NCBI RefSeq assembly: GCF_014287585.1
Contig: NZ_JACOOJ010000007.1
Location: 116,938 to 180,937 of the forward strand
Reading direction: 5' to 3'
Origin: Parabacteroides hominis
GTDB lineage: Bacteria > Bacteroidota > Bacteroidia > Bacteroidales > Tannerellaceae
DNA: 64,000 nt
Within the stretch, counting starts at the first letter, position 1; each line of letters starts with the position of its first letter. Shown piece by piece: positions 52,567 through 62,024 of the stretch. The translations under genes were made by a program, and so were the position numbers. The notes beneath the pieces were generated by a model that saw only the letters and a list, made by a program, of their open reading frames with translations, ran no database searches and was not told the origin of the DNA.

Positions 52567-53364
52567 ATGAAGAAGATTACAGGTTTATTCATCGCCATGT
52601 TGCTGCTGCTGAGCAGTTGCGGAAGTGTTCCGCTGACGGGTAGGAGACAGGTTCTGCTTGTTTCGGATCAGGAAGTGCTATCGTCCAGCCTGACCCAATA
52701 TTCCGATTATATGAAATCGGCTAAGAAATCATCATCGAAAGATGGCGCCGCTATGGTGACACGCGTAGGCAAGAAGATAGCCACCGCTACCGAACAATAT
52801 CTGAAAAACAACGGTATGGAGAGTGAGATCAAGAATTTCGCCTGGGAGTTTAATTTGGTGAACGATCCGCAGGTCAACGCGTTCTGTATGCCGGGAGGTA
52901 AAATCGTTGTCTATGAAGGATTGATGCAACTGGTTTCGTCGGACGACGAACTGGCTGTCGTGATCGGCCATGAAGTGGCGCATGCCGTAGCCAAGCACAG
53001 CAACGAGCGTATGAGCCAGCAATTGATGGCGCAATACGGTGCGCAGATATTGGGGCAGGCGTTAAGCAATAAATCGGCTGCCGTCCAGCAGATTGGTAAT
53101 TCTGTTTATGGCTTGGGCGCGCAATATGGTGTCATGTTGCCTTTCTCCCGTAAACACGAATCCGAGGCTGATTACATGGGACTTGTCTTTATGGCAATGG
53201 CCGGCTATAACCCCGAAGTCGCAGTGAACTTCTGGCAAAAAATGTCCGCCGGCAAATCCGGCTCTACCCCCGAATTTATGAGCACGCATCCCAGCGATGC
53301 CACCCGCATCAATGAGATTAAGCAGCATTTGCCGGAGATAGAGAAGTATAGGGCGAAGAAATGA
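52567..53364 (+). CDS. M48-family metallopeptidase lipoprotein
   Basis: A 265-residue lipoprotein with lipobox LSSC (Cys18) and the M48 core: NAFCMPGGKIVVYEGLM (about 118), the zinc motif HEVAHAVAKHS (about 140-150), and the third ligand in KHESEADYMGLVFMA (about 198). The final SGSTPEFMSTHPSDATRI is also family-typical. It acts at the periplasmic face of an envelope membrane, probably on misassembled envelope proteins like BepA or LoiP. It overlaps the next gene by four bases. Confidence 0.92.
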   Translation: MKKITGLFIAMLLLLSSCGSVPLTGRRQVLLVSDQEVLSSSLTQYSDYMKSAKKSSSKDGAAMVTRVGKKIATATEQYLKNNGMESEIKNFAWEFNLVNDPQVNAFCMPGGKIVVYEGLMQLVSSDDELAVVIGHEVAHAVAKHSNERMSQQLMAQYGAQILGQALSNKSAAVQQIGNSVYGLGAQYGVMLPFSRKHESEADYMGLVFMAMAGYNPEVAVNFWQKMSAGKSGSTPEFMSTHPSDATRINEIKQHLPEIEKYRAKK

Positions 53365-54038
53365 TTTGGTTATTTGCTTTTGGTTCTGTCTTGACCAATC
53401 GTTTTACCGATAAGAGTGAGAATATAAGAAAATTATTGTCCTCAGTAGTTGTCCTGTTCCTTTTCTTTCCATTATATGCTCAATGGTCTGTCGGCGGGAA
53501 AGTCGGGCTGAATGGTTCTTCCGTACATTTTCCAGGCAGTGGGGGTGTGGAACTTGATAGTAAATATTGTATGGGGTTGAACGGTGGTTTCTTTACCCAA
53601 TATCAATTCAATCATTATTTCGGTTTGCAGGCTGAATTGTTGTATATGAAAAGTGGGTACAAGTTGAAGGATTGGGTTTATGAATATGAAAATATAGGAG
53701 AGGCTCCATCGGATATGGATGTCGCCCTTCATTATCTGGAAATCCCTCTTTTGGCCAAATTTACGCATAAGACAGGGCTGAATCTCCAGCTTGGACCGCA
53801 GGTCGGTTTTATGTTGAAAAGAAGATTAAGATATGGTGAAGAGGTGCAGTCGCAGGCGCTGTTGGGAAAGAAACAACCTTTTGATCTCAGCCTTGCCTTC
53901 GGGGCTGGATATGAAGCGAAAAACGGGCTTCTCTTTGATTTCAGATATTTACTGGGATTGACAAGCGTTTATAAGAATGTGGAAGGGTTCCAAAACCGAG
54001 CTTTTTATTTATCGTTAGGTTATAAGTTTGATTTGTAA
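53361..54038 (+). CDS. PorT-like outer-membrane beta-barrel protein
   Basis: A 225-residue protein. A hydrophobic stretch at about residues 24-39 (LSSVVVLFLFFPLYAQ) is a signal peptide, preceded by a longer than usual N-terminus; the real start may be later. The rest is a small barrel of the PorT/outer-membrane beta-barrel type (VGGKVGLNGSSVHF, QAELLYMKSGYKL, YLEIPLLAKFTHKTGLNLQL, LSLGYKFDL). The ATG overlaps the M48 stop (ATGA), so the two are coupled; the M48 protein may assist or quality-control such barrels. Confidence 0.8.
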   Translation: MIWLFAFGSVLTNRFTDKSENIRKLLSSVVVLFLFFPLYAQWSVGGKVGLNGSSVHFPGSGGVELDSKYCMGLNGGFFTQYQFNHYFGLQAELLYMKSGYKLKDWVYEYENIGEAPSDMDVALHYLEIPLLAKFTHKTGLNLQLGPQVGFMLKRRLRYGEEVQSQALLGKKQPFDLSLAFGAGYEAKNGLLFDFRYLLGLTSVYKNVEGFQNRAFYLSLGYKFDL

Positions 54039-54132
54039 GATTCTTGTTACTATCTTATTGGTACAAGAATGGCTCACTTGATAATCATTAGGGATAAATA
54101 AATTCATTATTTGGCAAATTTGAACCAATTTC

Positions 54133-54214
54133 AGGCACGGATTACACAGATTTCACGGTTTAAATATGTTTTGAAAAAAAACTTCTTGCCGTGTAATCCG
54201 TGAAATCCGTGCCT
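54133..54214. repeat. Imperfect inverted repeat downstream of the PorT-like gene
   Basis: A 26-base arm at 54133-54158 (starting AGGCACGGATTACACAGATT) pairs with 54189-54214, with four changed positions. Arms contain short repeats of the type GGATTNCAC. It lies in the 798-base gap 54039-54836, which has no firm gene. It may terminate transcription or be a dispersed element. Confidence 0.65.
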
Positions 54215-54437
54215 AAAATATAGGTTCGGTTTTTCTTAAACACGAATACCCCTTCTTATCCTGATCCGGGAAGGGGGTTATTGTATAATATTGTTTCGTT
54301 AACAACAAAATATATTCTTTATATATAGCTGTGAATTCCGGTTCTTTATCGGGGAAAAAGGGCTTTTTGTCATGAGGTGCGCGGTTTTTCACCACGAAAA
54401 CGGTTGCCATCACCGTGAGTTGCCGGGGTCATGAACT

Positions 54438-54512
54438 ATGAAGACGGTCTTCAGGGCAACGAAAACCGTCGTCGCAGCGATGAAGACGGTCGTCATGCCG
54501 GCAAAGGGGTAA
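54438..54512 (+). repeat. 21-bp degenerate repeats, possible 24-residue heptad peptide
   Basis: Three degenerate 21-bp units follow each other; in one frame they read MKTVFRA, TKTVVAA and MKTVVMP, then AKG and stop. A related unit (ACGAAAACGG...) lies nearby upstream at about 54396. Similar KTV-rich mini-ORFs occur in Bacteroidales as I recall. Whether it is translated is unknown; it is more safely treated as a repeat. Confidence 0.45.
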
Positions 54513-54836
54513 ATCTCTTTTGAGATATTCAGGTCTGCGGCAACATCCGTTTGCTACAGGCTATTCTCCGGGAGTTTAGTTTTTCCTCAATGTCAGGATT
54601 TCTTGCTTTTCGGTAACAAAAGGACTCTGTTTTTCTATTTCTTGCCGACCTCGTTTTACCAGTTGCTTATTAATCCCGATCTGAAAGAGGAAAACGTCAA
54701 ACATGAATCGTCTGGGATTTCATTCCAAATAGAAAAACGTCCCAATAAGGGTTATTGTCTGTTTTGGTACATGCCTGTGAGAAAAAGTTCTCATGCCTTT
54801 GTGAATGGTGAGTGCTGTTTGTCAGATGTTTATGTT

Positions 54837-56630
54837 TTATACCGTTATCCCCATCTTCTTCATCAAGAAGCAAGCATTCATATTCTGGGCTATCCCTTCC
54901 CGCAATTGGTAGGAAAATGTCAATTCGTTGTCTTGGATGTCGGCTTCGAAACGGTAATTCTTGATCTGGTTCGGAAATTCCTGTTCAAGTTCGCCTAACG
55001 CCAGGTCGTGGGTGGCAATGATACCGCAAGCTTGATTCGCCACTAACTGTTTCATCAAAGCGAGGGAACCTTTTTGTTTGTCGATCGAATTGGTCCCTTT
55101 CAGGATCTCATCTAAGATAATGAACAACTTTTCGCCCTGTTGCAAACGGTCGATAATCATCTTCAACCGTTTCAGTTCAGCAAAGAAATAGGACTCGTTG
55201 CTTACAAGAGAATCGGAGGTACGCAGGCTGGTCACCATCCGTGCCGGATACAAGGTCAAAGACGCTGCACAAACCGGAGCACCGACACAACCGAGCAGAT
55301 AGTTGACACCGATGGTGCGCAGGTAAGTACTTTTCCCCGCCATATTTGCTCCCGTAATAATCAGGAACCAGGGACTTTTCCGGATGTCGATGTCATTCTT
55401 TACGCATACGTCCCGGCGTAGTAACGGATGTCCGAGCGCTTTGCCTTCCATTTTGAAATACGTGTCTGCTATCTCAGGATAAATATATTCCGGGTGATTG
55501 AAAGCAAATCCGCCCAGCGAACAGTAAGCATCGAACAAAGCCAATGCTTCGAACCAGCGTTCCGTATCCTGTCCGTAATCCTCTTTCCATTTTTCTAATT
55601 TCATCGCCATGCGGGTATCGCGCAAGGTGAAAATATTCAGCACGACGCCGATCGCACTGAAACGTTGGTTCAGCGCACCTATGTGACGGGATAACTTTTT
55701 GATAATCGAAGAGGATGTCTGTCCGTTAGATGTGAATTGGTTATGAATAGCTGTCAGTTCGGTAGATTGAAAATTTTCTTTCTCGATACATTTGATCAGA
55801 TCGGAATAAGTATGCAGAATCTGCTCCATCTTGTCCAGGGAATTGTGTATTGTAGCGATCTGCTTTGCATTGATATAAGAGATGATGAAAGACAATCCGA
55901 AGAATAGGCCGGCTATCGATATCGGGAGCAGGTTCAGCGCGCATCCTATTGCGATCAATACCCAGACGGAAGGGATCAGACAGATGAGCAGTTTCCATAT
56001 TTTGCTGTTGATCAAGTTGGAGGCCGCTTTACCTAATAAGGAAATAAGTTGTTGATCGCCCTTGTTTCCCGGATGCAAGATGCCTGTCACATAGAAATGT
56101 TGCCGGAGCTGTGTGAATGATTCCAGTTCGCGAATCGCTTCCTGGCGCCTTACTATCATTGCCTTGTCGGTGAGCGGTTGCATAAACCAGCCGGCCAGTT
56201 TCTCTTTCCCCATAAAAGTAACCGTGCGGTTGATGGACTGGAAAAGCGAATGGTCTCCGAACAAATCCAGGTCAAGGCTGAACGAATGTCCTGCGGAGCT
56301 TTTTTCCGGTGCTCCGTCGAACGCGCTGAAATCATAATCCAATCCGTTCAGTTCGTTTTGGCAAAGGCTTGCCAGTGCTTCGGCATAACATTTCCGGGCA
56401 AGCAGTTTGGTGTGCCAAACCATTAGAGCGATAAACGGGATAATAAACAAGACGGCAATCCCGGCCAGCACTTTCCAGTCTTCGGATTTGAAAAACCAGA
56501 TCATGGCGATCAAACCGGCAACTAACAACAAACGGATGCTTCCGAGCAAATGAATTTTTTTCTTCAGACTATCGGCCCTGCGGGTGTAAGCCGTGACAAT
56601 ATCCTGGTAATAGTTATATATCTTTTCCAT
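54837..56630 (-). CDS. Membrane-associated MutS-like ATPase
   Basis: A 597-residue protein with hydrophobic segments at about 34-47, 54-72, 212-230 and 236-252 and a C-terminal MutS domain V ATPase. Walker A is GANMAGKST (427-435), Walker B is LFIILDEI with GTNSIDKQKG next to it, and the ATHDLALGELE motif follows. The mismatch-recognition domain I of MutS is absent, so it is not a canonical repair MutS. Its role is unknown to me; possibly a membrane-linked DNA or nucleotide function. Confidence 0.85.
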   Translation of the reverse strand: MEKIYNYYQDIVTAYTRRADSLKKKIHLLGSIRLLLVAGLIAMIWFFKSEDWKVLAGIAVLFIIPFIALMVWHTKLLARKCYAEALASLCQNELNGLDYDFSAFDGAPEKSSAGHSFSLDLDLFGDHSLFQSINRTVTFMGKEKLAGWFMQPLTDKAMIVRRQEAIRELESFTQLRQHFYVTGILHPGNKGDQQLISLLGKAASNLINSKIWKLLICLIPSVWVLIAIGCALNLLPISIAGLFFGLSFIISYINAKQIATIHNSLDKMEQILHTYSDLIKCIEKENFQSTELTAIHNQFTSNGQTSSSIIKKLSRHIGALNQRFSAIGVVLNIFTLRDTRMAMKLEKWKEDYGQDTERWFEALALFDAYCSLGGFAFNHPEYIYPEIADTYFKMEGKALGHPLLRRDVCVKNDIDIRKSPWFLIITGANMAGKSTYLRTIGVNYLLGCVGAPVCAASLTLYPARMVTSLRTSDSLVSNESYFFAELKRLKMIIDRLQQGEKLFIILDEILKGTNSIDKQKGSLALMKQLVANQACGIIATHDLALGELEQEFPNQIKNYRFEADIQDNELTFSYQLREGIAQNMNACFLMKKMGITV

Positions 56631-56747
56631 GCATGCAAAGATAGAAAAAATGAACTAACCATTCTGTAATTGGTTTTATTTAAAAGAATGATAAGGAAAT
56701 GACCAATATAGGTGCTAAACAGGCGAATTATCATCCTTTGATTCGTA

Positions 56748-56755
56748 TATCTTTG
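56748..56755 (+). promoter_or_regulatory. Candidate -7 element of the phospholipase gene
   Basis: TATCTTTG matches TAnnTTTG, 40 bases before the ATG at 56796; the -33 element is weak. Confidence 0.45.
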
Positions 56756-56795
56756 CTGAGATTTTTTTATCGACTCAATAAACTTGATGCATTTT

Positions 56796-57647
56796 ATGAA
56801 AAGAATCGTGATGCTCCTGCTTTTGTCAGTGATGGCCTGTACCTTGCCGGCACAGGAAAAAAAGGGAGAAACTATCGGGGAAAGAATCGTGGCGAATGCT
56901 TATAACGCCGACAGTATCCGCGCCATTTTGGACAAGATGCCGTATTTCACCCTGTTCAAAGACAATTACTTCGTAGGAGGGACGACTCTCGGACATAAAC
57001 CGACCGCTGCCAATTCGGATGTTAAATTCCAGTTAAGTATCGCCCAGCGGTTGACGAAAAGTAAATTGCCGTTCGACACTTACCTGTTTATCCAGTACAC
57101 TCAGAAGGCTTTTTGGAATGTCTTTCAGGAATCGTTGCCTATGAAAGACCTTAATTTTAATCCCGGTATCGGCCTGGGACATCTGATCGTCTACCATAAT
57201 AAATATATAGGTAAAGGATATCTTATGCTCGAACATGAATCGAACGGAAAGGACAGTACCGCTTCCCGCAGTTGGAATAAAGTCACTTTTGCGGTTGCGA
57301 TTACCCTTTCGCCGAATTGGGAGGCGCAGTTCAAGACTTGGATACCCATTGTGGACGGCAAATATAACAAAGACTTGCTGAAGTATAACGGGATTTTCCA
57401 GGTGGCTGCCAATTACCGGACCAATAACCGTCGTTTTAATTGCGGCGTGATCCTGACCAAGCGTAAGACCTGGACCAGCTTTAACACACAGGTCGAATTG
57501 AGCTATAAATTCAACAACAATGAAAATCAATATTTCTTCCTGCAATATTACAATGGCTTTGGAGAAAATCTCCTGGAATATAATAAGTTCAAAAGCATGA
57601 TAAGGATAGGCTTCGTTATTAAGCCTTCAGATTTCAGCCTGTATTAA
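56796..57647 (+). CDS. pldA: Outer-membrane phospholipase A (OMPLA-like)
   Basis: A 283-residue barrel enzyme that hydrolyses mislocalised phospholipids in the outer membrane. Signature motifs are IQYTQKAFWNVF, NFNPGIGLGHLIVYH, and the catalytic EHESNGKDSTASRSWN, holding the His and Ser of the HxSNG active site and the usual SRSWN. The rest alternates aromatic strands and ends FSLY. The signal region MKRIVMLLLLSVMAC ends with a Cys, so it could be a lipoprotein; cleavage after LPA is also possible. The ATG at 56796 starts the MKR signal; an ATG at 56787 is the alternative. Confidence 0.87.
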   Translation: MKRIVMLLLLSVMACTLPAQEKKGETIGERIVANAYNADSIRAILDKMPYFTLFKDNYFVGGTTLGHKPTAANSDVKFQLSIAQRLTKSKLPFDTYLFIQYTQKAFWNVFQESLPMKDLNFNPGIGLGHLIVYHNKYIGKGYLMLEHESNGKDSTASRSWNKVTFAVAITLSPNWEAQFKTWIPIVDGKYNKDLLKYNGIFQVAANYRTNNRRFNCGVILTKRKTWTSFNTQVELSYKFNNNENQYFFLQYYNGFGENLLEYNKFKSMIRIGFVIKPSDFSLY

Positions 57648-57705
57648 CGGGAGGGAATAAACAACCGTTCTCCTGTATTGTTATTTATATGTACATTGTA
57701 TAATA

Positions 57706-58731
57706 ATGCAAAATAACAGAATGAACGTAAAGGAACGATACTGGAAATACTCTCTGGTTACGATTATCATTGTGCTGGGTGTAATTCTATTTGTGGAATT
57801 CATCCCTTTTCTGGGAGGTATCTTGGGTGCTTGCACCATTTATATATTGGTAAGGAAACAACTGTTGTATCTGACGGAAAAGAAACATTGGCGGCGCAGC
57901 TTCGTTGCTATAATTTTGTTGCTGGAAACGATCCTCTGTTTTTTAATACCGCTTTCGCTGGCTGTCTGGCTGTTTATCAACAAACTGCAAAATTTCAACC
58001 TGGACCCGACCCAATTGGTCAAGTCGGCGGAACATATTGCGAACCTGATCGAGCAACGGACCGGATATGACGTGCTCGACACTTCCAATATAATGTCTGC
58101 CGTCTCCATCCTCCCAAAGATAGGGCAGGTGCTGATGGGAGGAATCAGTGGTTTCGCCATCAATGTGGCCGTGCTGGTGCTGATACTCTATTTCATGCTG
58201 ATCGGCGGTGCCAAGATGGAAAAGTATGTTTACAGCATTCTGCCTTTTAGCGACGAAAATAAAAAAAATGTCCTGGGCGAAATCAATATGATCGTCACTT
58301 CCAATGCGATCGGGATTCCGTTGCTGGCGATCATCCAGGGGTTGATCGCCTTGCTCGGATATTGGATATTCAATGTGCCGAGTCCTTTCCTTTTCGGCTT
58401 TCTTACCTGTTTTGCCACGATCATTCCGGTTGTGGGTACTGCGTTGGTCTGGTTGCCGCTGGCTCTTTATATGGCGTTGACCGGGGATTGGGTGAATGCA
58501 GCCGGGCTGACAGCTTTTGCCTTGATTATAATTACGAATGTGGATAACCTGATTCGCTTTATCTTGCAGAAAAAGATGGCGGATACTCATCCGCTCATTA
58601 CCATATTCGGTGTGATCATCGGTTTGTCTCTGTTCGGTTTTATGGGGATTATCTTCGGGCCGCTCCTGATCTCGATCTTTATACTTTGTTTCAATATATT
58701 CAAGGAAAAGTATCTGGATAATGCCCGATAA
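57706..58731 (+). CDS. AI-2E family transporter
   Basis: A 341-residue inner-membrane protein with about seven to eight hydrophobic segments in the AI-2E/UPF0118 pattern: two near the N-terminus (about 15-50), one at 63-88, a large soluble central part (about 90-150), and a cluster from 150 to 330. Signatures are FLTCFATIIPVVGTALVWLP (about 235-254) and PLITIFGVIIGLSLFGFMGI-type ends (about 293-312) with FGPLL. The substrate is unknown; some relatives are Na+/H+ antiporters or export autoinducers. It lies 58 bases after the phospholipase gene. An ATG at 57721 is an alternative start. Confidence 0.88.
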   Translation: MQNNRMNVKERYWKYSLVTIIIVLGVILFVEFIPFLGGILGACTIYILVRKQLLYLTEKKHWRRSFVAIILLLETILCFLIPLSLAVWLFINKLQNFNLDPTQLVKSAEHIANLIEQRTGYDVLDTSNIMSAVSILPKIGQVLMGGISGFAINVAVLVLILYFMLIGGAKMEKYVYSILPFSDENKKNVLGEINMIVTSNAIGIPLLAIIQGLIALLGYWIFNVPSPFLFGFLTCFATIIPVVGTALVWLPLALYMALTGDWVNAAGLTAFALIIITNVDNLIRFILQKKMADTHPLITIFGVIIGLSLFGFMGIIFGPLLISIFILCFNIFKEKYLDNAR

Positions 58732-58735
58732 CCGC

Positions 58736-58743
58736 TACCTTTG
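58736..58743 (+). promoter_or_regulatory. Candidate -7 element of map
   Basis: TACCTTTG matches TAnnTTTG 22 bases before the ATG at 58765, just after the preceding stop codon. The -33 element is weak. Confidence 0.5.
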
Positions 58744-58764
58744 TGTGGATAAATAAACAAAGCC

Positions 58765-59625
58765 ATGCATAGCAGAAGAATTAAAAACAATTGGCACATC
58801 ATCAAAGGACAGCCTCTTACCGAATTAGACAAAAAAGTGCTTTACTTTCAGAATAAAGGCCACCTGGTGCCGTCCCGCAAACTGATTAAAACAGCAGAAC
58901 AGATCGAAGGCATCCGCCGGAGCAGCGTGGTGAATACCGGGGTGCTCGATTTGGTCGCAAAAGAGATCAAAGCCGGTATGTCTACCGCCGAGATCGATAA
59001 GTTGGTATATGGTTATACCGTTTCGCACGGAGCTATTCCGGCGCCTCTTAATTATGAAGGATTCCCGAAAAGCGTCTGTACATCTGTCAACGAGGTGGTC
59101 TGCCACGGCATTCCCAGTGAAGATGAGATATTGGAAGAAGGAGATATTATCAATGTAGATGTTTCGACTATCTTGGACGGATATTATTCGGATGCTTCCC
59201 GTATGTTTATCATTGGTAAAACGACTCCTGAAAAGGAAAAGCTGGTGCGGGTGACGAAAGAGTGTCTCAAAATCGGCATGCAGGCTGCGAAACCGTTCGG
59301 TTTTGTCGGCGATATCGGCAACGCCATCCAACGCCATGCGGAGAAGAACGGTTACTCTGTCGTCCGCGATTTATGCGGGCATGGTGTCGGGCTGGAATTT
59401 CATGAAGAACCGGAGGTCTGCCATTTCGGGCGGAAGGGGACAGGGATGCTTCTGGTTCCCGGCATGGTATTCACGATCGAACCGATGATCAACATGGGAA
59501 CCTGGCAGGTCTTTATCGACGAAGAAGACGGATGGACAGTCGTTACCGAAGACGAGCTGCCTTCCGCGCAATGGGAACATACGTTCGTGATGACGGAAAC
59601 GGGGCTTGAAATACTTTCTTATTAG
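58765..59625 (+). CDS. map: Methionine aminopeptidase, type I
   Basis: A 286-residue dimetal enzyme that removes the initiator Met from new proteins. An N-terminal extension of about 45 residues (IKNNWHIIKGQPLTELDK) precedes the pita-bread fold. Metal ligands are in INVDVSTILDGYYSD (two Asp), GHGVGLEFHEEP (His), FTIEPMIN (Glu) and the final EHTFVMTETG. The CxxC zinc-finger extension of eukaryotic type enzymes is absent. It is followed by a bidirectional terminator. Confidence 0.94.
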   Translation: MHSRRIKNNWHIIKGQPLTELDKKVLYFQNKGHLVPSRKLIKTAEQIEGIRRSSVVNTGVLDLVAKEIKAGMSTAEIDKLVYGYTVSHGAIPAPLNYEGFPKSVCTSVNEVVCHGIPSEDEILEEGDIINVDVSTILDGYYSDASRMFIIGKTTPEKEKLVRVTKECLKIGMQAAKPFGFVGDIGNAIQRHAEKNGYSVVRDLCGHGVGLEFHEEPEVCHFGRKGTGMLLVPGMVFTIEPMINMGTWQVFIDEEDGWTVVTEDELPSAQWEHTFVMTETGLEILSY

Positions 59626-59657
59626 TCTCCTCGAACGGCATTTTAATAGTGAAAAAA

Positions 59658-59725
59658 GGCTTCAAGATTTCTTGAAACGACATTTCAATGGTGAAGCCCG
59701 TTTTTAGAAATCTTGAAGCCTTTTT
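59658..59725. terminator. Bidirectional terminator between map and mscL
   Basis: GGCTTCAAGATTTCT (59658-59672) pairs perfectly over 15 bp with 59706-59720, followed by a T-run and preceded by an A-run. It lies between converging map and mscL. Confidence 0.85.
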
Positions 59726-59732
59726 GAAATGA

Positions 59733-60155
59733 CTATTTCTTGTCTTTCAATAAATCCCGTATCTCAGTAAGCAACTGTATATCGGCAGGAGGGGGAGCCG
59801 GAGCTGCCGGTGCTTCTTCTTTTTTCTTGTTCAGGGAGTTGATCCCTTTTACTAACATGAAAATGGAAAATGCGATAATGATGAAATCGAAAGTCACCTG
59901 CAAGAAGTTTCCATAGTTGATGGAAACAGCTGGTGAGACAACTTTGTCACCGTCCATTACAGCCTGTTTCAGCACGATTTTTAGATCGGTGAAGTTTACG
60001 CCCCCGATCAGCAAACCGATAGCAGGCATAATGATGTCGCCGACGACAGATGATACGATTTTACCGAAAGCACCGCCGATAATGATACCCACCGCCATGT
60101 CGATCACGTTGCCGCGCATGGCGAATTGTTTGAACTCTTGTAGAATCTTCTTCAT
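59733..60155 (-). CDS. mscL: Large-conductance mechanosensitive channel MscL
   Basis: A 140-residue homopentameric channel that opens under high membrane tension during hypo-osmotic shock. It has the N-terminal amphipathic start [20 protein letters not shown] with [17 protein letters not shown] (first helix and pore), a periplasmic loop, and a second helix ([18 protein letters not shown]). A Lys/Glu/Pro-rich linker and a C-terminal helix ([13 protein letters not shown]) end it. Length and motifs are canonical. Confidence 0.95.
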   Translation of the reverse strand: MKKILQEFKQFAMRGNVIDMAVGIIIGGAFGKIVSSVVGDIIMPAIGLLIGGVNFTDLKIVLKQAVMDGDKVVSPAVSINYGNFLQVTFDFIIIAFSIFMLVKGINSLNKKKEEAPAAPAPPPADIQLLTEIRDLLKDKK

Positions 60156-60227
60156 AATTCAGCCTTTTTATGTTATAACTACAAAAGTATACATTTAGTT
60201 GTGGATATCCAAAACAATTTGAGAATC

Positions 60228-61883
60228 TTATGCTATGATGAGATGTTCGATATCTTCTTCCGGCGTTTGTATGGTGCCGATCCCGAAGTTTTCGACCAGG
60301 ACTTTTGCAACATTCGGCGATAAGAATGCTGGCAATGTCGGCCCCAGGTGGATATTCTTGACACCCAGGCTTAACAGGGCCAACAAGACGATTACCGCTT
60401 TTTGTTCGTACCAGGCGATGTTGTAGACGATCGGCAATTGGTTGATATCCTCCAATCCGAATACTTCCTGTAGTTTCATGGCAATCAGTGCCAGTGAATA
60501 GCTGTCGTTGCATTGTCCGGCATCCAGTACGCGGGGAATACCGTTGATATCTCCTAACGGCAGTTTGTTGTACCGGTACTTGGCGCAACCGGCTGTCAGA
60601 ATTACGCAGTCATCCGGCAATTGTTCGGCAAATTCGGTATAGTAGTTACGGCTTTTCATGCGCCCGTCGCATCCGGCCATGACGACAAACTTGCGGATTG
60701 CCCCGTTTTTCACAGCATCGACAACCTTATCGGCCAATGCTAACACCTGATTGTGTGCAAATCCTCCGATGATTTCGCCATGTTCGATTTCAGTAGGAGC
60801 GGCACAGCGTTTGGCATGGGTGATGATTTCGGAAAAATCTTTCGTTTTGCCGTCTCCGCGTGCCGGGATATGTTTCCATCCGGGGAATCCGGTAGAATTG
60901 GTGGTGTAGACACGGTCCCGGTAGCTGGCGCCTTCAAGCGGAGGAACGATACAGTTGGTTGTGAACAGGATCGGACCGTTGAAATTCTCAAACTCTTCCC
61001 GCTGTTTCCACCAGGCGTTACCGTAGTTACCTACAAAATGCTTGTATTTCTTGAATGCAGGATAGTAGTTGGCCGGCAACATTTCGCTATGTGTATAGAC
61101 ATCGACCCCGGTCCCTTCGGTCTGGGCAAGCAATTCTTCCATGTCTTTCAGATCGTGTCCGCTGATCAGGATGGCCGGATTGTTGCGTACGCCGATGTTG
61201 ACGCGGGTTATTTCCGGGTTGCCGTAGCTGTTGGTGTTGGCCTTATCGAGCAGCGCCATAGCTTTGACTCCGAAACTTCCGGTTTCCAGGACGAGAGCAG
61301 TGAGCTGTTCGGCGGAGAGGTCCTTGCGTAATGTATCGGCGAGTGCACGCAGGATGAACCTGTATAATTCGGGTTCTTCATAGCCGAGGTTGGCGGCATG
61401 TTCCACATAAGCAGCCATACCTTTCAGACCGTAAATGGTCAGTTCTTTCAGCGAGCGGATGTCTTCGTTTGCTTCCCGGAGTACGCCGACTGTCTGCGAC
61501 TTACCTTCAAGTGAGCTTTCATCGCCGTTCCATACCAGTTCGTCGATGATAGGAAGTGTGATATTTTCTTTTTTTGCGATGGCGATCAATTCGTTGCGCA
61601 ACTTAAGCCCCTTGATGATCCGTCCGGTTATGCTTTCTATATCAAAATTGGCATTTGTGATCGTGGAGAATAGGGCGTCTGTTGTAAAATGATTTACCTG
61701 CATGGAGGTTTCGACCCCTGCATTGTGGAGCAAGGCGGCGACAGTTGCGATGCCTTTTGTTACAAATAACAGTAAATCCATTCGGTTTGCAGTTTTATCG
61801 TCTTTCCCGCAAACTCCTTTTATGGTACATCCTGTGCCTTTTGCCGCTTCCTGGCATTGAAAACAAAACATTTTAGCTTCCAT
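60228..61883 (-). CDS. hcp: Hybrid cluster protein (hydroxylamine reductase)
   Basis: A 551-residue Fe-S enzyme that reduces hydroxylamine and, physiologically, probably NO, protecting against nitrosative stress. The N-terminal cysteines follow C7-x2-C10-x8-C19-x5-C25, the spacing of Hcp that carry a [4Fe-4S] cluster. The hybrid-cluster Cys, His and Glu ligands are in motifs such as [12 protein letters not shown] and [11 protein letters not shown], with GGFAHNQV earlier. The length fits the class with a full three-helix bundle. It is transcribed away from the Crp/Fnr gene, with a palindrome between them. Confidence 0.93.
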   Translation of the reverse strand: MEAKMFCFQCQEAAKGTGCTIKGVCGKDDKTANRMDLLLFVTKGIATVAALLHNAGVETSMQVNHFTTDALFSTITNANFDIESITGRIIKGLKLRNELIAIAKKENITLPIIDELVWNGDESSLEGKSQTVGVLREANEDIRSLKELTIYGLKGMAAYVEHAANLGYEEPELYRFILRALADTLRKDLSAEQLTALVLETGSFGVKAMALLDKANTNSYGNPEITRVNIGVRNNPAILISGHDLKDMEELLAQTEGTGVDVYTHSEMLPANYYPAFKKYKHFVGNYGNAWWKQREEFENFNGPILFTTNCIVPPLEGASYRDRVYTTNSTGFPGWKHIPARGDGKTKDFSEIITHAKRCAAPTEIEHGEIIGGFAHNQVLALADKVVDAVKNGAIRKFVVMAGCDGRMKSRNYYTEFAEQLPDDCVILTAGCAKYRYNKLPLGDINGIPRVLDAGQCNDSYSLALIAMKLQEVFGLEDINQLPIVYNIAWYEQKAVIVLLALLSLGVKNIHLGPTLPAFLSPNVAKVLVENFGIGTIQTPEEDIEHLIIA

Positions 61884-61933
61884 GTCTTGATTGGTTTAAT
61901 TATTACTGAATCCTTTTTATTTCTTTCGACAGG

Positions 61934-61941
61934 CAAATGTA
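61934..61941 (-). promoter_or_regulatory. Candidate -7 element of hcp
   Basis: On the minus strand TACATTTG matches TAnnTTTG. The -33 region falls on the edge of the palindrome at 61962-61979, as expected for an activator-dependent promoter. Confidence 0.6.
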
Positions 61942-61961
61942 GGAAGACTGCATTCCCTGAA

Positions 61962-61979
61962 TTGTACCAAATGTTACAA
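61962..61979. promoter_or_regulatory. Candidate HcpR/Crp-Fnr operator
   Basis: TTGTA at 61962-61966 and TACAA at 61975-61979 form an 18-bp palindrome with an eight-base centre (CCAAATGT), the geometry of Crp/Fnr-family sites. It lies between divergent hcp and the regulator gene, about 80 bases from the hcp ATG. Confidence 0.65.
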
Positions 61980-61995
61980 GCACCGGATTTTTTCG

Positions 61996-62003
61996 TATTT
62001 TTG
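61996..62003 (+). promoter_or_regulatory. Candidate -7 element of the Crp/Fnr-type gene
   Basis: TATTTTTG matches TAnnTTTG, 21 bases before the ATG at 62025. Its -33 region also touches the palindrome at 61962-61979, allowing autoregulation. Confidence 0.6.
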
Positions 62004-62024
62004 TGGAAAGTAGTAAGATGCAGT

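Noticed and set aside
54213..54413. 66-codon minus-strand frame in the 54039-54836 gap
   Set aside because: It overlaps one arm of an inverted repeat, has no promoter and no recognisable domain; too weak to call a gene.
54603..54998. 131-codon plus-strand frame before the MutS-like gene end
   Set aside because: Its second half is antisense to the MutS-like coding sequence, and the first half lacks start signals or any family resemblance.
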